64,000 nt of DNA from Pelomonas sp965229315 (GCF_965229315.1 NZ_CBDDJA010000002.1:2418001-2482000); one strand, 5' to 3'. Counted from the stretch's first letter, positions 9,223 to 18,668 are shown. Numbers and translations: made by a program. Notes: generated by a model not told the origin, from the letters alone.

Positions 9223-10575
9223 TCACCCCTGCGGCAAGCCATGTACCTGCAGGATTTGCAGGTCGGCGCTGCCATCGGCCAGCACGGCTCGCACCTCGCC
9301 ACCGGCCTGCAGCGATTGCACGGAGGTGATGGCGCCGCCCTGGCCGTCGTCCAGCCAGGCATAGCCGCGCGCCAGCACATGCTGCGGGTCCAGCGCCTGC
9401 AGGCGGGCGTGCAGCGAGTCCAGCCGGGTGGCCTGCCGGCGCAGCACATCGGCAGCAGCGCGCTCGCACCGCTGTGCCACATGGGCGAGACGCTGGCGCT
9501 GCAGCTCGGCGCGCCGGCCCGGTGCGGCTGCCGCGCGCTGTGCCAGCAGCGCCAGCAGGCGGCGCTGGCGGGCCAGCGTGTCGCTCGGGCGGGCCAGGCG
9601 CAGCGCCAGGCGGTCCAGGCGCTGCGCCACGGTCTGCAGGCGATGGTCGGTCCGCAAGGTCAGCGCACGCTCCAGACCGGCAAGCTGCTGCAGCAACGCC
9701 TCGCGGGACGGCGCGGCCAGTTCGGCGGCAGCGGTCGGCGTGGGCGCACGCAGGTCGGCGGCCAGGTCGCACAGCGTCACGTCGGTTTCATGGCCCACGC
9801 CGCAGACGACGGGCAGCGCGGACGAAGCCACGGCACGCACGACGCGCTCGTCGTTGAACGCCCACAGGTCCTCGAGCGAGCCGCCGCCGCGCACCAGCAG
9901 CAGCAGGTCCACTTCGGCGCGTTGATTGGCGGTGCGCAGCGCGTGGACCAGCGCAGCAGGCGCCTCGGCGCCCTGCACGAGGCTGGGGTAGACGACCACC
10001 TCCACCTGCGGCGCGCGCCGTGCCAGCGCTGTCAGCACGTCGTGCAACGCCGCGCCGGCCGTGGACGTGACGACGCCGATGCGCCGCGGGTGGCCGGGCA
10101 GCGGCCGCTTCAGGTCGGCGTCGAACAGCCCCTCGGCCGCCAGCCGGGCGCGCAGCTTCAGGAACTGCTCGTACAGCGTGCCGGCACCGGCGCGGCGCAT
10201 GGCCTCGACGATGAACTGCAGCTCGCCGCGCGGTTCGTAGACGGCCACGCGGCCGCGCAGCTCCACCAGCACGCCCTCGCCGGGCGCGAAGTCCAGCATC
10301 GCTGCCGCACGCCGGAACATCGCGCAGCGCAGGCTGGCGGCCTGGCCGTCGGCGTCCTTCAGGCCGAAGTAGCAGTGCCCGCTGGCCGCCCGCGTGAAGC
10401 CGGCGATCTCGCCGCCCACGGCGACCACCGAGAAACGCTCGGCCAGGCTCTGCGACACCGCCTCCAGCAGGCCGGCCACGCCCCAGACCCGACGGCCCGG
10501 TGCGGCTTCGCGACCCTCGATCACGCGCCAGCCCAATGCCGGCGCGGGCCGGGAAGTCCACAGCCGCGCCGGCAT
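9223..10575 (-). CDS. xseA: exodeoxyribonuclease VII large subunit
   Basis: A 450-residue large subunit of ExoVII, which degrades single-stranded DNA. The N-terminal OB-fold domain (about residues 28-130, from VWGVAGLLEAVSQSL to ELQFIVEAM) is followed by the nuclease domain with RIGVVTSTAGAALHDV, LLLLVRGGGSLEDLWAFND and VCGVGHETDVT blocks, then the long coiled region. The ATG lies inside one arm of a perfect 22-bp inverted repeat, which is odd. Length fits the family. Confidence 0.95.
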   Translation of the reverse strand: MPARLWTSRPAPALGWRVIEGREAAPGRRVWGVAGLLEAVSQSLAERFSVVAVGGEIAGFTRAASGHCYFGLKDADGQAASLRCAMFRRAAAMLDFAPGEGVLVELRGRVAVYEPRGELQFIVEAMRRAGAGTLYEQFLKLRARLAAEGLFDADLKRPLPGHPRRIGVVTSTAGAALHDVLTALARRAPQVEVVVYPSLVQGAEAPAALVHALRTANQRAEVDLLLLVRGGGSLEDLWAFNDERVVRAVASSALPVVCGVGHETDVTLCDLAADLRAPTPTAAAELAAPSREALLQQLAGLERALTLRTDHRLQTVAQRLDRLALRLARPSDTLARQRRLLALLAQRAAAAPGRRAELQRQRLAHVAQRCERAAADVLRRQATRLDSLHARLQALDPQHVLARGYAWLDDGQGGAITSVQSLQAGGEVRAVLADGSADLQILQVHGLPQG

Positions 10576-10585
10576 TGGGCTGGCG
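10526..10585. repeat. perfect 22-bp inverted repeat over the xseA start codon
   Basis: The arms at 10526-10547 and 10564-10585 are exact reverse complements separated by 16 bases. The xseA ATG (10573-10575) falls inside the upstream arm, so the mRNA could fold into a GC-rich hairpin that hides the start codon. Both arms are also protein-coding or just upstream of the coding region, so the repeat spans the first codons. Confidence 0.9.
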
Positions 10586-10883
10586 GGCTGTTTTCTTGCG
10601 CGGCACCTGTCACGGCGCCGTCATGAGCACATAAGGCCTTGTTTTTCAATTCGATTTCCACTGCTCAAACTTGAGGCAAGTTGTCCAAGCCCTTGATTTG
10701 ACGGCCCCCGGCGGCCCGCGCCCCAGGGTTGTCCACAAAGTTGCCCACAGCAGCGGTGGATGGCGGGAGCGCTTTCGTGAGGCGGCAACAGCCGGGAGAA
10801 CCGGCGTCGCCCGCCGAGGCTGGGGCCATAATCCGCGCGCACTCTCCCGGCCGCCTGTGGCCGTTCTTTCGACGGGGACGACC
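10576..10883. other. 308-base gap between xseA and exbB
   Basis: This stretch separates two divergent genes and must hold promoters for both. I see no confident -35/-10 pair. It contains two 9-mers close to the DnaA-box consensus (TTGTCCACA at 10729-10737 and TTGCCCACA at 10741-10749) and one arm of the xseA inverted repeat at its left end. No RNA gene was recognised. Confidence 0.5.
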
Positions 10884-11501
10884 TTGTTTTCGATCATACA
10901 AGCCGCCGGTTGGCCGATCTGGCCCTTGCTCCTGTGCTCCGTGGTGGCGCTGGCCCTGATCATCGAACGGCTGTCCAGCCTGCGCGCCAGCCGCATCCTG
11001 CCGCCGCGGCTGCTCGCCGACGTGCTGGGCGTCAGCGCCCAGCAACTGCCCGCGCCCGACATGGTGGACCGCCTGGCCGAGAACTCGCTGCTGGGCGAGG
11101 TGCTGGCCTCGGGCCTGCGCGCCGTGACCGCCGAGCCGCAGATGCCCGAGGGCAAGCTGCGCATGGTGTTCGAGTTCGCTGGCCGGCGCGCCGTGCACCA
11201 GCTCGAACGCTACATGAACACGCTGGGCACCATCGCCACGGCCGCGCCGCTGCTGGGCCTGATGGGCACGGTGGTGGGCATGATCGAAATCTTCGGCAGC
11301 CAGACACCCGGTGGTGGCAACCCCGCCCAGCTCGCGCACGGCATCTCCATCGCGCTCTACAACACGGCCTTCGGCCTGATGATCGCCATCCCGTCGCTGA
11401 TGTTCCACCGCTACTTCAAGGGCCGCATCGAGGAGTACGTGCTGGAACTCGAAGCCGCGGCCGACCAGCTGCTGGGCCAGTTGCGCCGCTACACGGCCTG
11501 A
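10884..11501 (+). CDS. ExbB/TolQ/MotA family proton-channel protein
   Basis: A 205-residue inner-membrane protein of the MotA/TolQ/ExbB family, which with an ExbD partner couples the proton gradient to outer-membrane work. There are three hydrophobic regions: WPIWPLLLCSVVALALIIERL near the start, then APLLGLMGTVVGMIEIF and FGLMIAIPSLMF. I chose the TTG at 10884 because family members start with M-x-SIIQAAGWPIWPLLL and GGGGA precedes it; an in-frame upstream ATG at 10671 would add an unrelated extension. It is followed by exbD after 16 bases and then lpxK, an arrangement common in Burkholderiales. Confidence 0.88.
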   Translation: MFSIIQAAGWPIWPLLLCSVVALALIIERLSSLRASRILPPRLLADVLGVSAQQLPAPDMVDRLAENSLLGEVLASGLRAVTAEPQMPEGKLRMVFEFAGRRAVHQLERYMNTLGTIATAAPLLGLMGTVVGMIEIFGSQTPGGGNPAQLAHGISIALYNTAFGLMIAIPSLMFHRYFKGRIEEYVLELEAAADQLLGQLRRYTA

Positions 11502-11517
11502 GCACGAGGCCTGCACC

Positions 11518-11934
11518 ATGCGCTTCCGTTCCCCACGCAGCGAGCCGCCGGAGATCAACCTGATCCCGTTCATCGACGTGCTGCTGGTGATCCTGATCTT
11601 CCTGATGCTGTCGACGACCTACTCCAAGTTCACCGAGCTGCAGATCACCCTGCCCTCGGCAGACGCCGAGAAGCTCAAGGACCGGCCGCAGGAAGTCATC
11701 GTTGGCATCGCGGCGGACGGCCGCTTCGTCATCAACCGCCAGCCGGTGGAAGGCCGCTCGGTGGACATCCTGATCGGCGCGTTGCGCCAGGCCTCCGCCG
11801 GCAATGCCGAAGCGACGCTGATCATCTCGGCCGATGCGGCCACGCCGCACCAGGCCGTCATCAACGTGATGGACGCGGCGCGCCGCGTGGGCCTGACGCG
11901 TGTCACCTTCGCTGCACAGACCGACGCTCGCTGA
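11518..11934 (+). CDS. ExbD/TolR family biopolymer transport protein
   Basis: A 138-residue partner of the preceding ExbB-like protein. A single N-terminal span (LIPFIDVLLVILIFLMLSTT) carries the Asp essential for proton use in the family, followed by a periplasmic ExbD/TolR domain ending VMDAARRVGLTRVTFA. It overlaps the lpxK start by 35 bases. Placement beside lpxK suggests service to the outer membrane rather than to a particular TonB receptor. Confidence 0.92.
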   Translation: MRFRSPRSEPPEINLIPFIDVLLVILIFLMLSTTYSKFTELQITLPSADAEKLKDRPQEVIVGIAADGRFVINRQPVEGRSVDILIGALRQASAGNAEATLIISADAATPHQAVINVMDAARRVGLTRVTFAAQTDAR

Positions 11935-12967
11935 TCGGCTCCAGGCGCAGTGGCTGAGCGGCGGCGCACTGTCCGCCGCACTGCTGCCGCTGTCCTGGCT
12001 GTACCGCGGCCTGCTCGCGCTGCGCACGTGGATGTACCGCTCGGGGCTGAAGCGCCCCGGGGTGCTGCCCGTGCCCGTCATCGTCGTCGGCAACTGGATC
12101 GTCGGCGGCGCCGGCAAGACACCCACGACGCTGGCGCTGCTGGCGCTGCTGCGCGCGCGGGGCCTGCGCGCCGGTGTGGTGTCGCGCGGCTACGGGCGCC
12201 AGGGCGACGGCGTGCACCTCGTGACGCGGGTGTCGACCGCCCGCGAGGCCGGCGACGAGCCGCTGCTCATCCACCTGCGCGGCCGTGTGCCGGTGGGCGT
12301 CGGGCGCGACCGCGTCGCCGCCGCGCGGGCCTTGCTGACGGCGCATTCCGAGCTGGACGTGCTGGTCAGCGACGACGGCCTGCAGCACTGGCGGTTGCCG
12401 CGGAGCTTGAGCCTGCTGGTGTTCGATGAACGCGGATTGGGCAATGGCCGCCTGCTGCCCGCCGGGCCGCTGCGCCAACCGCCCGCACCCTTGGCGGCGG
12501 ACCAACTCGTCGTCTACAACGCACCGCAGCCCAGCACGGCGCTGCCCGGTTTCGTCGCCCGGCGCGGCCTGGCGGGTGCCGTGCCGCTGGCCGGCTGGTG
12601 GGCGGGGCGGCCGGCGGACATGCCGGCGCTGCTGGCACTGCGCGGCCGGCCCGGCCTGCTGGCCTGTGCGGGCCTGGCGCGGCCGCAGCGCTTCTTCGAC
12701 ATGCTGGCGGGCCTGGGCCTGGCGTTCGAGCCGGTGGCCTTGCCGGACCATGCCGACTTCACGGACCTGCCCTGGCCCGAGGACACGGCCGGTGTGCTGC
12801 TGACCGAAAAGGACGCGGTGAAGCTGCCACCCGACCGCGTCGGCCGCACGCCGGTCTGGGTCGTGACGCTAGACTTTGCCCTCGACGCCGGCCCGGCCCT
12901 CGACTTCGAGGCTGCGCTGGACATCCACCTCCAACGCCTGTTTCCCTCCCGATGGATCAACGACTGA
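11900..12967 (+). CDS. lpxK: tetraacyldisaccharide 4'-kinase
   Basis: A 355-residue inner-membrane-associated kinase that phosphorylates the lipid A disaccharide precursor at the 4' position. The Walker A motif GGAGKTPTT is near residue 72, preceded by the PVIVVGNW block; SRGYGR, GDEPLL, SDDGLQHWRL and the C-terminal LTEKDAVKL block are present. The start is GTG at 11900, inside exbD; family N-termini agree with it. It overlaps the downstream Trm112-like start by 16 bases. Confidence 0.95.
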   Translation: MSPSLHRPTLADRLQAQWLSGGALSAALLPLSWLYRGLLALRTWMYRSGLKRPGVLPVPVIVVGNWIVGGAGKTPTTLALLALLRARGLRAGVVSRGYGRQGDGVHLVTRVSTAREAGDEPLLIHLRGRVPVGVGRDRVAAARALLTAHSELDVLVSDDGLQHWRLPRSLSLLVFDERGLGNGRLLPAGPLRQPPAPLAADQLVVYNAPQPSTALPGFVARRGLAGAVPLAGWWAGRPADMPALLALRGRPGLLACAGLARPQRFFDMLAGLGLAFEPVALPDHADFTDLPWPEDTAGVLLTEKDAVKLPPDRVGRTPVWVVTLDFALDAGPALDFEAALDIHLQRLFPSRWIND

Positions 12968-13164
12968 TCGAGATGCTGGTCTGCCCGCTGTGCAAGGGGC
13001 CGCTGACCTTGCTGCGCGAAGGCGAGCTGCCCGCGCTGGCCTGCCGTGCCGACCGCCTGGCCTTCCCGATCCGCGACGGCATCCCGCTGATGCTGGAGAG
13101 CGAGGCCAAGCCCTGGGACCCCGAGGCGTCGACCTCGCCGTTGCCGTTCGCACCGGCCGAGTGA
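12952..13164 (+). CDS. Trm112 family protein (YcaR-like)
   Basis: A 70-residue protein of the Trm112/YcaR family. It shows the family pattern of LIEMLVCPLCKGPL near the N-terminus, a second Cys in LACRADRLAFPI, and IRDGIPLML. Three cysteines remain of the four used for zinc in some members. Its exact role is unknown; the gene is commonly placed between lpxK and kdsB, as here. Stop and kdsB start overlap (TGATG). Confidence 0.92.
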   Translation: MDQRLIEMLVCPLCKGPLTLLREGELPALACRADRLAFPIRDGIPLMLESEAKPWDPEASTSPLPFAPAE

Positions 13165-13901
13165 TGGGCTTCACCGTCATCGTCCCGGCGCGGCTGGCGT
13201 CGACCCGCCTGCCCAACAAGCCGCTGGCCGACATCGCCGGCCTGCCGATGATCGTGCGCGTGGCGCGACGCGCGGCCGAGTCCGGTGCGGACCGCGTCGT
13301 CGTGGCGACCGATGCGCCCGAAGTGGCCGCCGCCTGCGCGGCGCACGGCGTGCAGGCGCTGATGACGCGCGCCGACCACCCCTCCGGCAGCGACCGCCTG
13401 GCCGAGGCGGTCGAGCAACTTGGCCTGGCGGACGACGCCGTCGTCGTCAACGTGCAGGGCGACGAGCCGCTGATCGCCACCGCCATGATCGACGCCTGCG
13501 CCGCCACGCTCGCCGCGCAGCCGGACTGCGTGATGGCGACTGTGGCGCATGCGCTGACGGACCCTTCCGAGTTCGCGAACCCCAACGTCGTCAAGCTCGT
13601 CACCGACCAGGCCGGCCGGGCGCTGTATTTCTCTCGCGCGCCCATCGCCTGGTGGCGCGATGGCGGCGGCCAGCCCAACGGTGCGCTGCGCCATGTGGGC
13701 CTGTACGCCTACCGCGCCGGCTTCCTGCGCCGCTTCCCGACGCTGGCGGTGAGCCCGCTGGAGCAGATCGAGTCGCTGGAGCAGCTGCGCGTGCTGTGGC
13801 ATGGCGAGCGCATCGCCGTGCATGTCAGCGGTGAACGGCCGGGGCCTGGCGTGGACACACCCGAAGATCTGGACCGCGTGCGGCGCCTGATCGCGGGTTG
13901 A
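13164..13901 (+). CDS. kdsB: 3-deoxy-manno-octulosonate cytidylyltransferase
   Basis: A 245-residue cytoplasmic enzyme that makes CMP-Kdo, the activated Kdo donor for lipopolysaccharide. The nucleotide-binding N-terminus (VIVPARLASTRLPNKPL), VVVATD, HPSGSDRLAEA and NVQGDEPLI blocks are all present. It is translationally coupled to the Trm112-like gene and belongs with lpxK to the same lipid A/Kdo gene run. Confidence 0.97.
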   Translation: MGFTVIVPARLASTRLPNKPLADIAGLPMIVRVARRAAESGADRVVVATDAPEVAAACAAHGVQALMTRADHPSGSDRLAEAVEQLGLADDAVVVNVQGDEPLIATAMIDACAATLAAQPDCVMATVAHALTDPSEFANPNVVKLVTDQAGRALYFSRAPIAWWRDGGGQPNGALRHVGLYAYRAGFLRRFPTLAVSPLEQIESLEQLRVLWHGERIAVHVSGERPGPGVDTPEDLDRVRRLIAG

Positions 13902-14012
13902 ACCCGGGTCGCGGCGTCAGGCCGGCGAAAGTCCACATGCGATACTCGTCCACCGACCTGAAGCGGGACTTTTTCACAGCCCCTTCATGGGACGAATAGG
14001 ACGAGGAGACCC

Positions 14013-14666
14013 ATGCGACTGATTCTTCTGGGCGCCCCCGGTGCCGGCAAAGGCACCCAGGCTGCCTTCATCTGCAAGCAATTCGGCATCCCGCAGATCT
14101 CCACCGGCGACATGCTGCGCGCTGCGGTCAAGGCTGGCACCCCACTGGGCCTGAAGGCCGATGCGGTCATGAAGTCCGGCGCGCTGGTCAGCGACGACCT
14201 GATCATCGACCTGGTGAAGGAACGCATCGCCCAGCCCGACTGCGCTGCCGGCTTCCTGTTCGACGGTTTCCCCCGCACCATCCCGCAGGCCGACGCGATG
14301 AAGGCGGCCGGCGTGAAGCTGGACTACGTGCTGGAAATCGACGTGCCCTTCGACGCCATCATCGAGCGCATGAGCGGCCGTCGCTCGCACGCGGCCTCGG
14401 GCCGCACGTACCACGTCAAGTTCAACCCGCCCAAGGTCGACGGCCAGGACGATGTGACTGGCGAGCCGCTCGTGCAACGCGACGACGACAAGGAAGAGAC
14501 CGTCAAGAAGCGCCTGGACGTCTACTCCGCGCAGACCCGCCCGCTGGTCGACTACTACTCGCAATGGGCCGCCACCGGCGACGCCCATGCGCCCAAGTAC
14601 CGCCGCATCGAAGGCGTGGGCTCGGTGGACGACATCACGCGCAAGGCGCTGGCCGCGCTGGCCTGA
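14013..14666 (+). CDS. adk: adenylate kinase
   Basis: A 217-residue enzyme that interconverts ATP + AMP and 2 ADP. The P-loop GAPGAGKGTQ, ISTGDMLRA, LFDGFPRTIPQAD and the long LID with a GRTYHVKFNPP motif identify it; no zinc cysteines are seen in the LID. AGGAG sits just before the ATG. It has its own 111-base upstream gap after kdsB and is followed by a strong terminator. Confidence 0.98.
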   Translation: MRLILLGAPGAGKGTQAAFICKQFGIPQISTGDMLRAAVKAGTPLGLKADAVMKSGALVSDDLIIDLVKERIAQPDCAAGFLFDGFPRTIPQADAMKAAGVKLDYVLEIDVPFDAIIERMSGRRSHAASGRTYHVKFNPPKVDGQDDVTGEPLVQRDDDKEETVKKRLDVYSAQTRPLVDYYSQWAATGDAHAPKYRRIEGVGSVDDITRKALAALA

Positions 14667-14687
14667 CTTCCACGCCCTCATGAACGA

Positions 14688-14717
14688 GCCGCGGTGCCAT
14701 GGCCCCGCGGCTTTTTT
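14688..14717 (+). terminator. Rho-independent terminator after adk
   Basis: A GC-rich 7-bp stem (GCCGCGG, later CCGCGGC) is followed by six T. It lies 22 bases after the adk stop and separates it from the SDR gene. Confidence 0.88.
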
Positions 14718-14765
14718 GTCGGCCACAATTGACGTTTACGTCAACCAACCCAGGAGACTGAACTC

Positions 14766-15524
<759 letters not shown>

Positions 15525-15542
15525 GCGTCGCGGGTGCATGAA

Positions 15543-15574
15543 AAAAAGGGCCTGGTTCACACCAGGCCCTTTTT
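15543..15574. terminator. bidirectional terminator between SDR gene and repeat protein
   Basis: A 14-bp stem with A-rich left and T-rich right flanks around a TCAC loop (AAAAAGGGCCTGGT, then ACCAGGCCCTTTTT). The two flanking genes converge on it. Confidence 0.92.
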
Positions 15575-15591
15575 GCTGGGCCGTCGCCAGA

Positions 15592-16848
15592 TCAGCGCTT
15601 GGCCGAACGCGACTGGATGATCCACAGGCGGGCCAGGTCGGCGGCGCCGTCCGTGCCCTTGACAGTCTTCCAGGCGGCCTGCGCCTTGGCGACGTCGCCG
15701 CCCTGCAGGTAGGCCAGGCCCAGGTAGAGCTTGGCGTCCTCGGGACGCTTCAGGTTGCCCTTGGCGATGCCCGCATCGATCTGCGCGGCGCCCTTCTTGG
15801 CGTTGCCGCCGAAGGCGTTGGCCAAGCCGAGCGTGACCAGCGCGTTGCCGTCCTTGGCCTGCTCGGCAGCCTTCTCGTTCTCGGCGGCGGCCGCCTTGTT
15901 CTCGCCGATCTTCTTGACCATCAGGTCGGCCAGGCGCTTGTGGCGCGCACCTTCGGCGCCCTGGCCCAGGATGCCGGCGGCCAGGCCCTTGTCAACGACC
16001 TGCTTGCCCTCTTCAGGCACGCCAGCCTGGGCGGCGAGCTGGGCCATCTCCATGTAGTCGTTGGCCTCGCGCATGTTGCCAGTGGCCAGCCGCAGGCGGT
16101 AGAGGTCGAGCTGATAACGGCTGGTGTCGAAGCTCTTCTTCTGCGGCAGGCTGCCCAGGATCTGCGCCCACAGCTTGGGGTCCGGATAGAAGTTCAGCAG
16201 CTTCTCGGTGGCGACGCTCTCGGCGTTCACATCACCCTTCTTCTGCGCCGCGAACAACAGCAGGTTGAGCTTGTCCTTGGACGGCGTGCGGCCGGCGCGC
16301 TCGTCGGCGGAGATCTCGTCCAGCGTGTCCTTGATCGTGGCGGTCATGTCGCCCGACAGGAACTGCGCGTTCTGCAGCACCTGCTTCATCGTCGCGCTGT
16401 TGCCGCCTTCCTTGAAGTAGCGCTGCGCCCAGTTCAACGCCTTGGCGTTGTCCTTGTTGCGCAGGTAGGTGCCGGCGATGGCTTCCATGTACTGCAGTTG
16501 CTGCGCGCCGGACAGCTTGCCAGCGCCCTTCAGCGCGTCGAAGGAGCGCGCCATCGTGTCGGGCTCATTGGCGCCCATGGCGGCGGAGAAGCGCACGCCT
16601 TCGATGGCGTTGTTCTCGGCGGCGGTGCGGCCGCCCACGGCCTCGGCGTCGCGCAGCTTGGCCAGCGATTCCTTGAACTTGCCGGCCTTGACCAGCCGGC
16701 TGGCTTCGGTCAGCGGCGTGCCGACTTCCTTGCGCACGCTCTCCTGGGCGGATGCCTGGCTGAAGCCGAACTCCGCGCCAGGCGCACCGTTCAGGGACAG
16801 GGCCAGGGCGCCAACAGCGACAGCCACCATGGTTTTCAAAGTGTTCAA
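15592..16848 (-). CDS. secreted tetratricopeptide-like repeat protein
   Basis: A 418-residue protein with a signal peptide (VAVAVGALALSLNGAPGA region) and a largely helical, Ala/Lys/Leu-rich body in which TPR-like helical pairs can be made out (for example AKLYLGLAYLQGGDVAKAQAAW). I chose the TTG at 16848 because AGGAG is correctly spaced before it; the upstream in-frame ATG would add sequence that encodes the terminator. Genes of this kind often accompany TonB-ExbB-ExbD-ExbD operons, and here it follows one on the same strand. A role supporting TonB-dependent uptake is inferred. Confidence 0.78.
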   Translation of the reverse strand: MNTLKTMVAVAVGALALSLNGAPGAEFGFSQASAQESVRKEVGTPLTEASRLVKAGKFKESLAKLRDAEAVGGRTAAENNAIEGVRFSAAMGANEPDTMARSFDALKGAGKLSGAQQLQYMEAIAGTYLRNKDNAKALNWAQRYFKEGGNSATMKQVLQNAQFLSGDMTATIKDTLDEISADERAGRTPSKDKLNLLLFAAQKKGDVNAESVATEKLLNFYPDPKLWAQILGSLPQKKSFDTSRYQLDLYRLRLATGNMREANDYMEMAQLAAQAGVPEEGKQVVDKGLAAGILGQGAEGARHKRLADLMVKKIGENKAAAAENEKAAEQAKDGNALVTLGLANAFGGNAKKGAAQIDAGIAKGNLKRPEDAKLYLGLAYLQGGDVAKAQAAWKTVKGTDGAADLARLWIIQSRSAKR

Positions 16849-16864
16849 CTTGCTCTCCTGCAAA

Positions 16865-16896
16865 GAAAAAACGCGCCGCCCTTTCGGGCAGCGCGC
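16865..16896 (-). terminator. terminator after the tandem exbD genes
   Basis: Read on the minus strand, a GC-rich stem (GCGCG and GCCC arms around a short GAAA loop) is followed by six T. It lies directly before the ribosome-binding site of the repeat-protein gene, so that gene is either expressed by read-through or from a promoter within the hairpin region. Confidence 0.75.
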
Positions 16897-16938
16897 ATGC
16901 AACGTTTCAGCGTTCGTTGGTGCTGACCGAGGGCCACG

Positions 16939-17376
16939 TCACTTGACGTATTGCTCGTTACCCACCATGCCCATCTTCTTGACGCTGTTGCGCTGGGCCG
17001 AAGCCATGACGGCGGCAACCGCACCGTAGTCCACCAGCTTGTTCGGCTTGATGTGCACTTCGGGCTGGTCATTCACCGGCAGCGCGCCGATCTCGATCAT
17101 CTTGGCGTCGATCGCGGCCAGGTTCGGCAACGCGGCCTCGTCCCAGTAGACCGTACCGTCGAAGTCGATGACGACCGTGTGCACGACTGGCTCCCGATCA
17201 AGCGGGGTCGTGCTCGGCGGCGGCATGTCCAGGTTGATCGAGTGCAGCTGGATGGGGATGGTGATGATCAACATCACCAACAGCACCAGCATCACGTCGA
17301 TCAGCGGCGTCGTATTGACGTCCAGCATGACCTCGGGCTCACCGCTCGCCGAGGAACTTCCTACATTCATTCCCAT
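16939..17376 (-). CDS. exbD: ExbD family protein (second copy of the TonB operon)
   Basis: A 145-residue ExbD/TolR protein. Its N-terminal span carries the conserved Asp (VNTTPLIDVMLVLLVMLI), followed by a periplasmic domain. It lies 15 bases downstream of another exbD and shares that protein's opening (MGMNVGSSS), so the two are tandem relatives that have diverged in the periplasmic part. They probably form a mixed complex with the upstream ExbB. Confidence 0.92.
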   Translation of the reverse strand: MGMNVGSSSASGEPEVMLDVNTTPLIDVMLVLLVMLIITIPIQLHSINLDMPPPSTTPLDREPVVHTVVIDFDGTVYWDEAALPNLAAIDAKMIEIGALPVNDQPEVHIKPNKLVDYGAVAAVMASAQRNSVKKMGMVGNEQYVK

Positions 17377-17391
17377 GCTTGACTCCTGGCC

Positions 17392-17823
17392 TCAACCACC
17401 GCGCGCAGGCGGCTCGGTGACGAAGCTGATCTTCATGATGCCAGCGCGCTGGCAGGCGAAGACCACGCGGCCGACGGACTCGTAACGAGACTTGTCGTCG
17501 CCGCGGATGTGAACCTCGGGCTGGGGGTTCTTGACCGATTCCTTGCCGAGGCGCTTCACCAGCTCCTCCATGTCGGGAACCAGCTTCGCACCCCAGTAGA
17601 CGTCGCCGTCCTTGCTGACCGAGAGTTCGATGTTTTCCGGCTTGGTGACGCGCACGACGTTGGTCTCCTTGGGGAGATTCAACGCAATCGACTGCGTCAC
17701 CACCGGGACGGTGATCAGGAAGATGATCAGCAGCACCAGCATCACGTCCACGAGGGGCGTGGTGTTGATGGTCGAGACCACCTCGTCTTCACCGCCGGAG
17801 GATGATCCGACGTTCATGCCCAT
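17392..17823 (-). CDS. exbD: ExbD family protein (first copy of the TonB operon)
   Basis: A 143-residue ExbD/TolR protein with the membrane span INTTPLVDVMLVLLIIFLIT, containing the functional Asp, and a periplasmic domain. It follows exbB by 29 bases and precedes the second exbD. With tonB and exbB it should form the energy-transducing complex for TonB-dependent receptors. Confidence 0.93.
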   Translation of the reverse strand: MGMNVGSSSGGEDEVVSTINTTPLVDVMLVLLIIFLITVPVVTQSIALNLPKETNVVRVTKPENIELSVSKDGDVYWGAKLVPDMEELVKRLGKESVKNPQPEVHIRGDDKSRYESVGRVVFACQRAGIMKISFVTEPPARGG

Positions 17824-17852
17824 GCTTTGGCTCCTTTGCGAGCAGGCTGGGC

Positions 17853-18668
17853 TTAGCGCTTGGCGACCGAGCGGTTACCCATCAGCACGCCGTGCAGGTC
17901 GCCGGCGAAGGCGCGGACTTGACCCATCACGCCCTTGTTGCGGTTGACCAGCCAGTTGTAGCCCAGCACCGCCGGAACGGCGACGGCCAGACCGATGGCG
18001 GTCATGATCAGCGCTTCACCGACGGGACCGGCAACCTTGTCGATCGAGGCCTGGCCGGCCACGCCGATGGCGGTCAGCGCCTGCAGAATGCCCCACACCG
18101 TGCCGAACAGGCCGATGAAGGGAGCGGTGGAACCGACGGTGGCAAGGAAGCCCAGACCGGCGCCGACCTTGTTGTTGACGTCGGAGACGGCACGGTCGAT
18201 GTTCATCGTGACCCAGCTGCTCAGGTCGATGTTCTCGGTCAGCGCGCCTTCGTGGTGCTGCGAAGCCTCGACAGCGGAAGAGGCGATGTAGCGGAAGGCG
18301 CTTTCTTCCTTCAGGCTCTTGACGCCGTCAGCCAGGCTGGGCTTCTTGAAGAACGACGCGCGCACTTCCTTGGCTTCGGAGCTCAGCTTGCTGGTGTCCC
18401 ACAGGCGCACGATCAGGATGTACCAGCTGCCCATGGACATGATCAGCAGCAGGCCCAGCACGGTCTTGGAGACGATGTCGCCGTGGGCCAGCATGGCCTG
18501 CAGGCCGTAGGGGTTGTCGATCGGCTTGGCCGGAGCGGCAGCGGTTGCGGGGGCGGCAGCTTCAGCCACGGGCGCCGAAGCAGCCTGGTCTTGGGCGTGG
18601 ACGGGCGAAACAGCCAGGGCCGCAGCCACTGCGATGGCGGCAAAGAAGCCGGTGATGCGAGAGATCAT
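17853..18668 (-). CDS. exbB: ExbB/TolQ family proton-channel protein with signal-like N-terminus
   Basis: A 271-residue inner-membrane protein. An N-terminal signal-like hydrophobic segment ends at SPVHAQD and is followed by an Ala/Pro-rich stretch. Then come three membrane segments, including GWYxLIVRLW-like and GSTAPFIGLFGTVWGILQAL, which mark the MotA/TolQ/ExbB family. ATG at 18668 is preceded by AGGAG; a longer upstream start is unsupported. Lies between tonB and exbD in one operon. Confidence 0.93.
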   Translation of the reverse strand: MISRITGFFAAIAVAAALAVSPVHAQDQAASAPVAEAAAPATAAAPAKPIDNPYGLQAMLAHGDIVSKTVLGLLLIMSMGSWYILIVRLWDTSKLSSEAKEVRASFFKKPSLADGVKSLKEESAFRYIASSAVEASQHHEGALTENIDLSSWVTMNIDRAVSDVNNKVGAGLGFLATVGSTAPFIGLFGTVWGILQALTAIGVAGQASIDKVAGPVGEALIMTAIGLAVAVPAVLGYNWLVNRNKGVMGQVRAFAGDLHGVLMGNRSVAKR

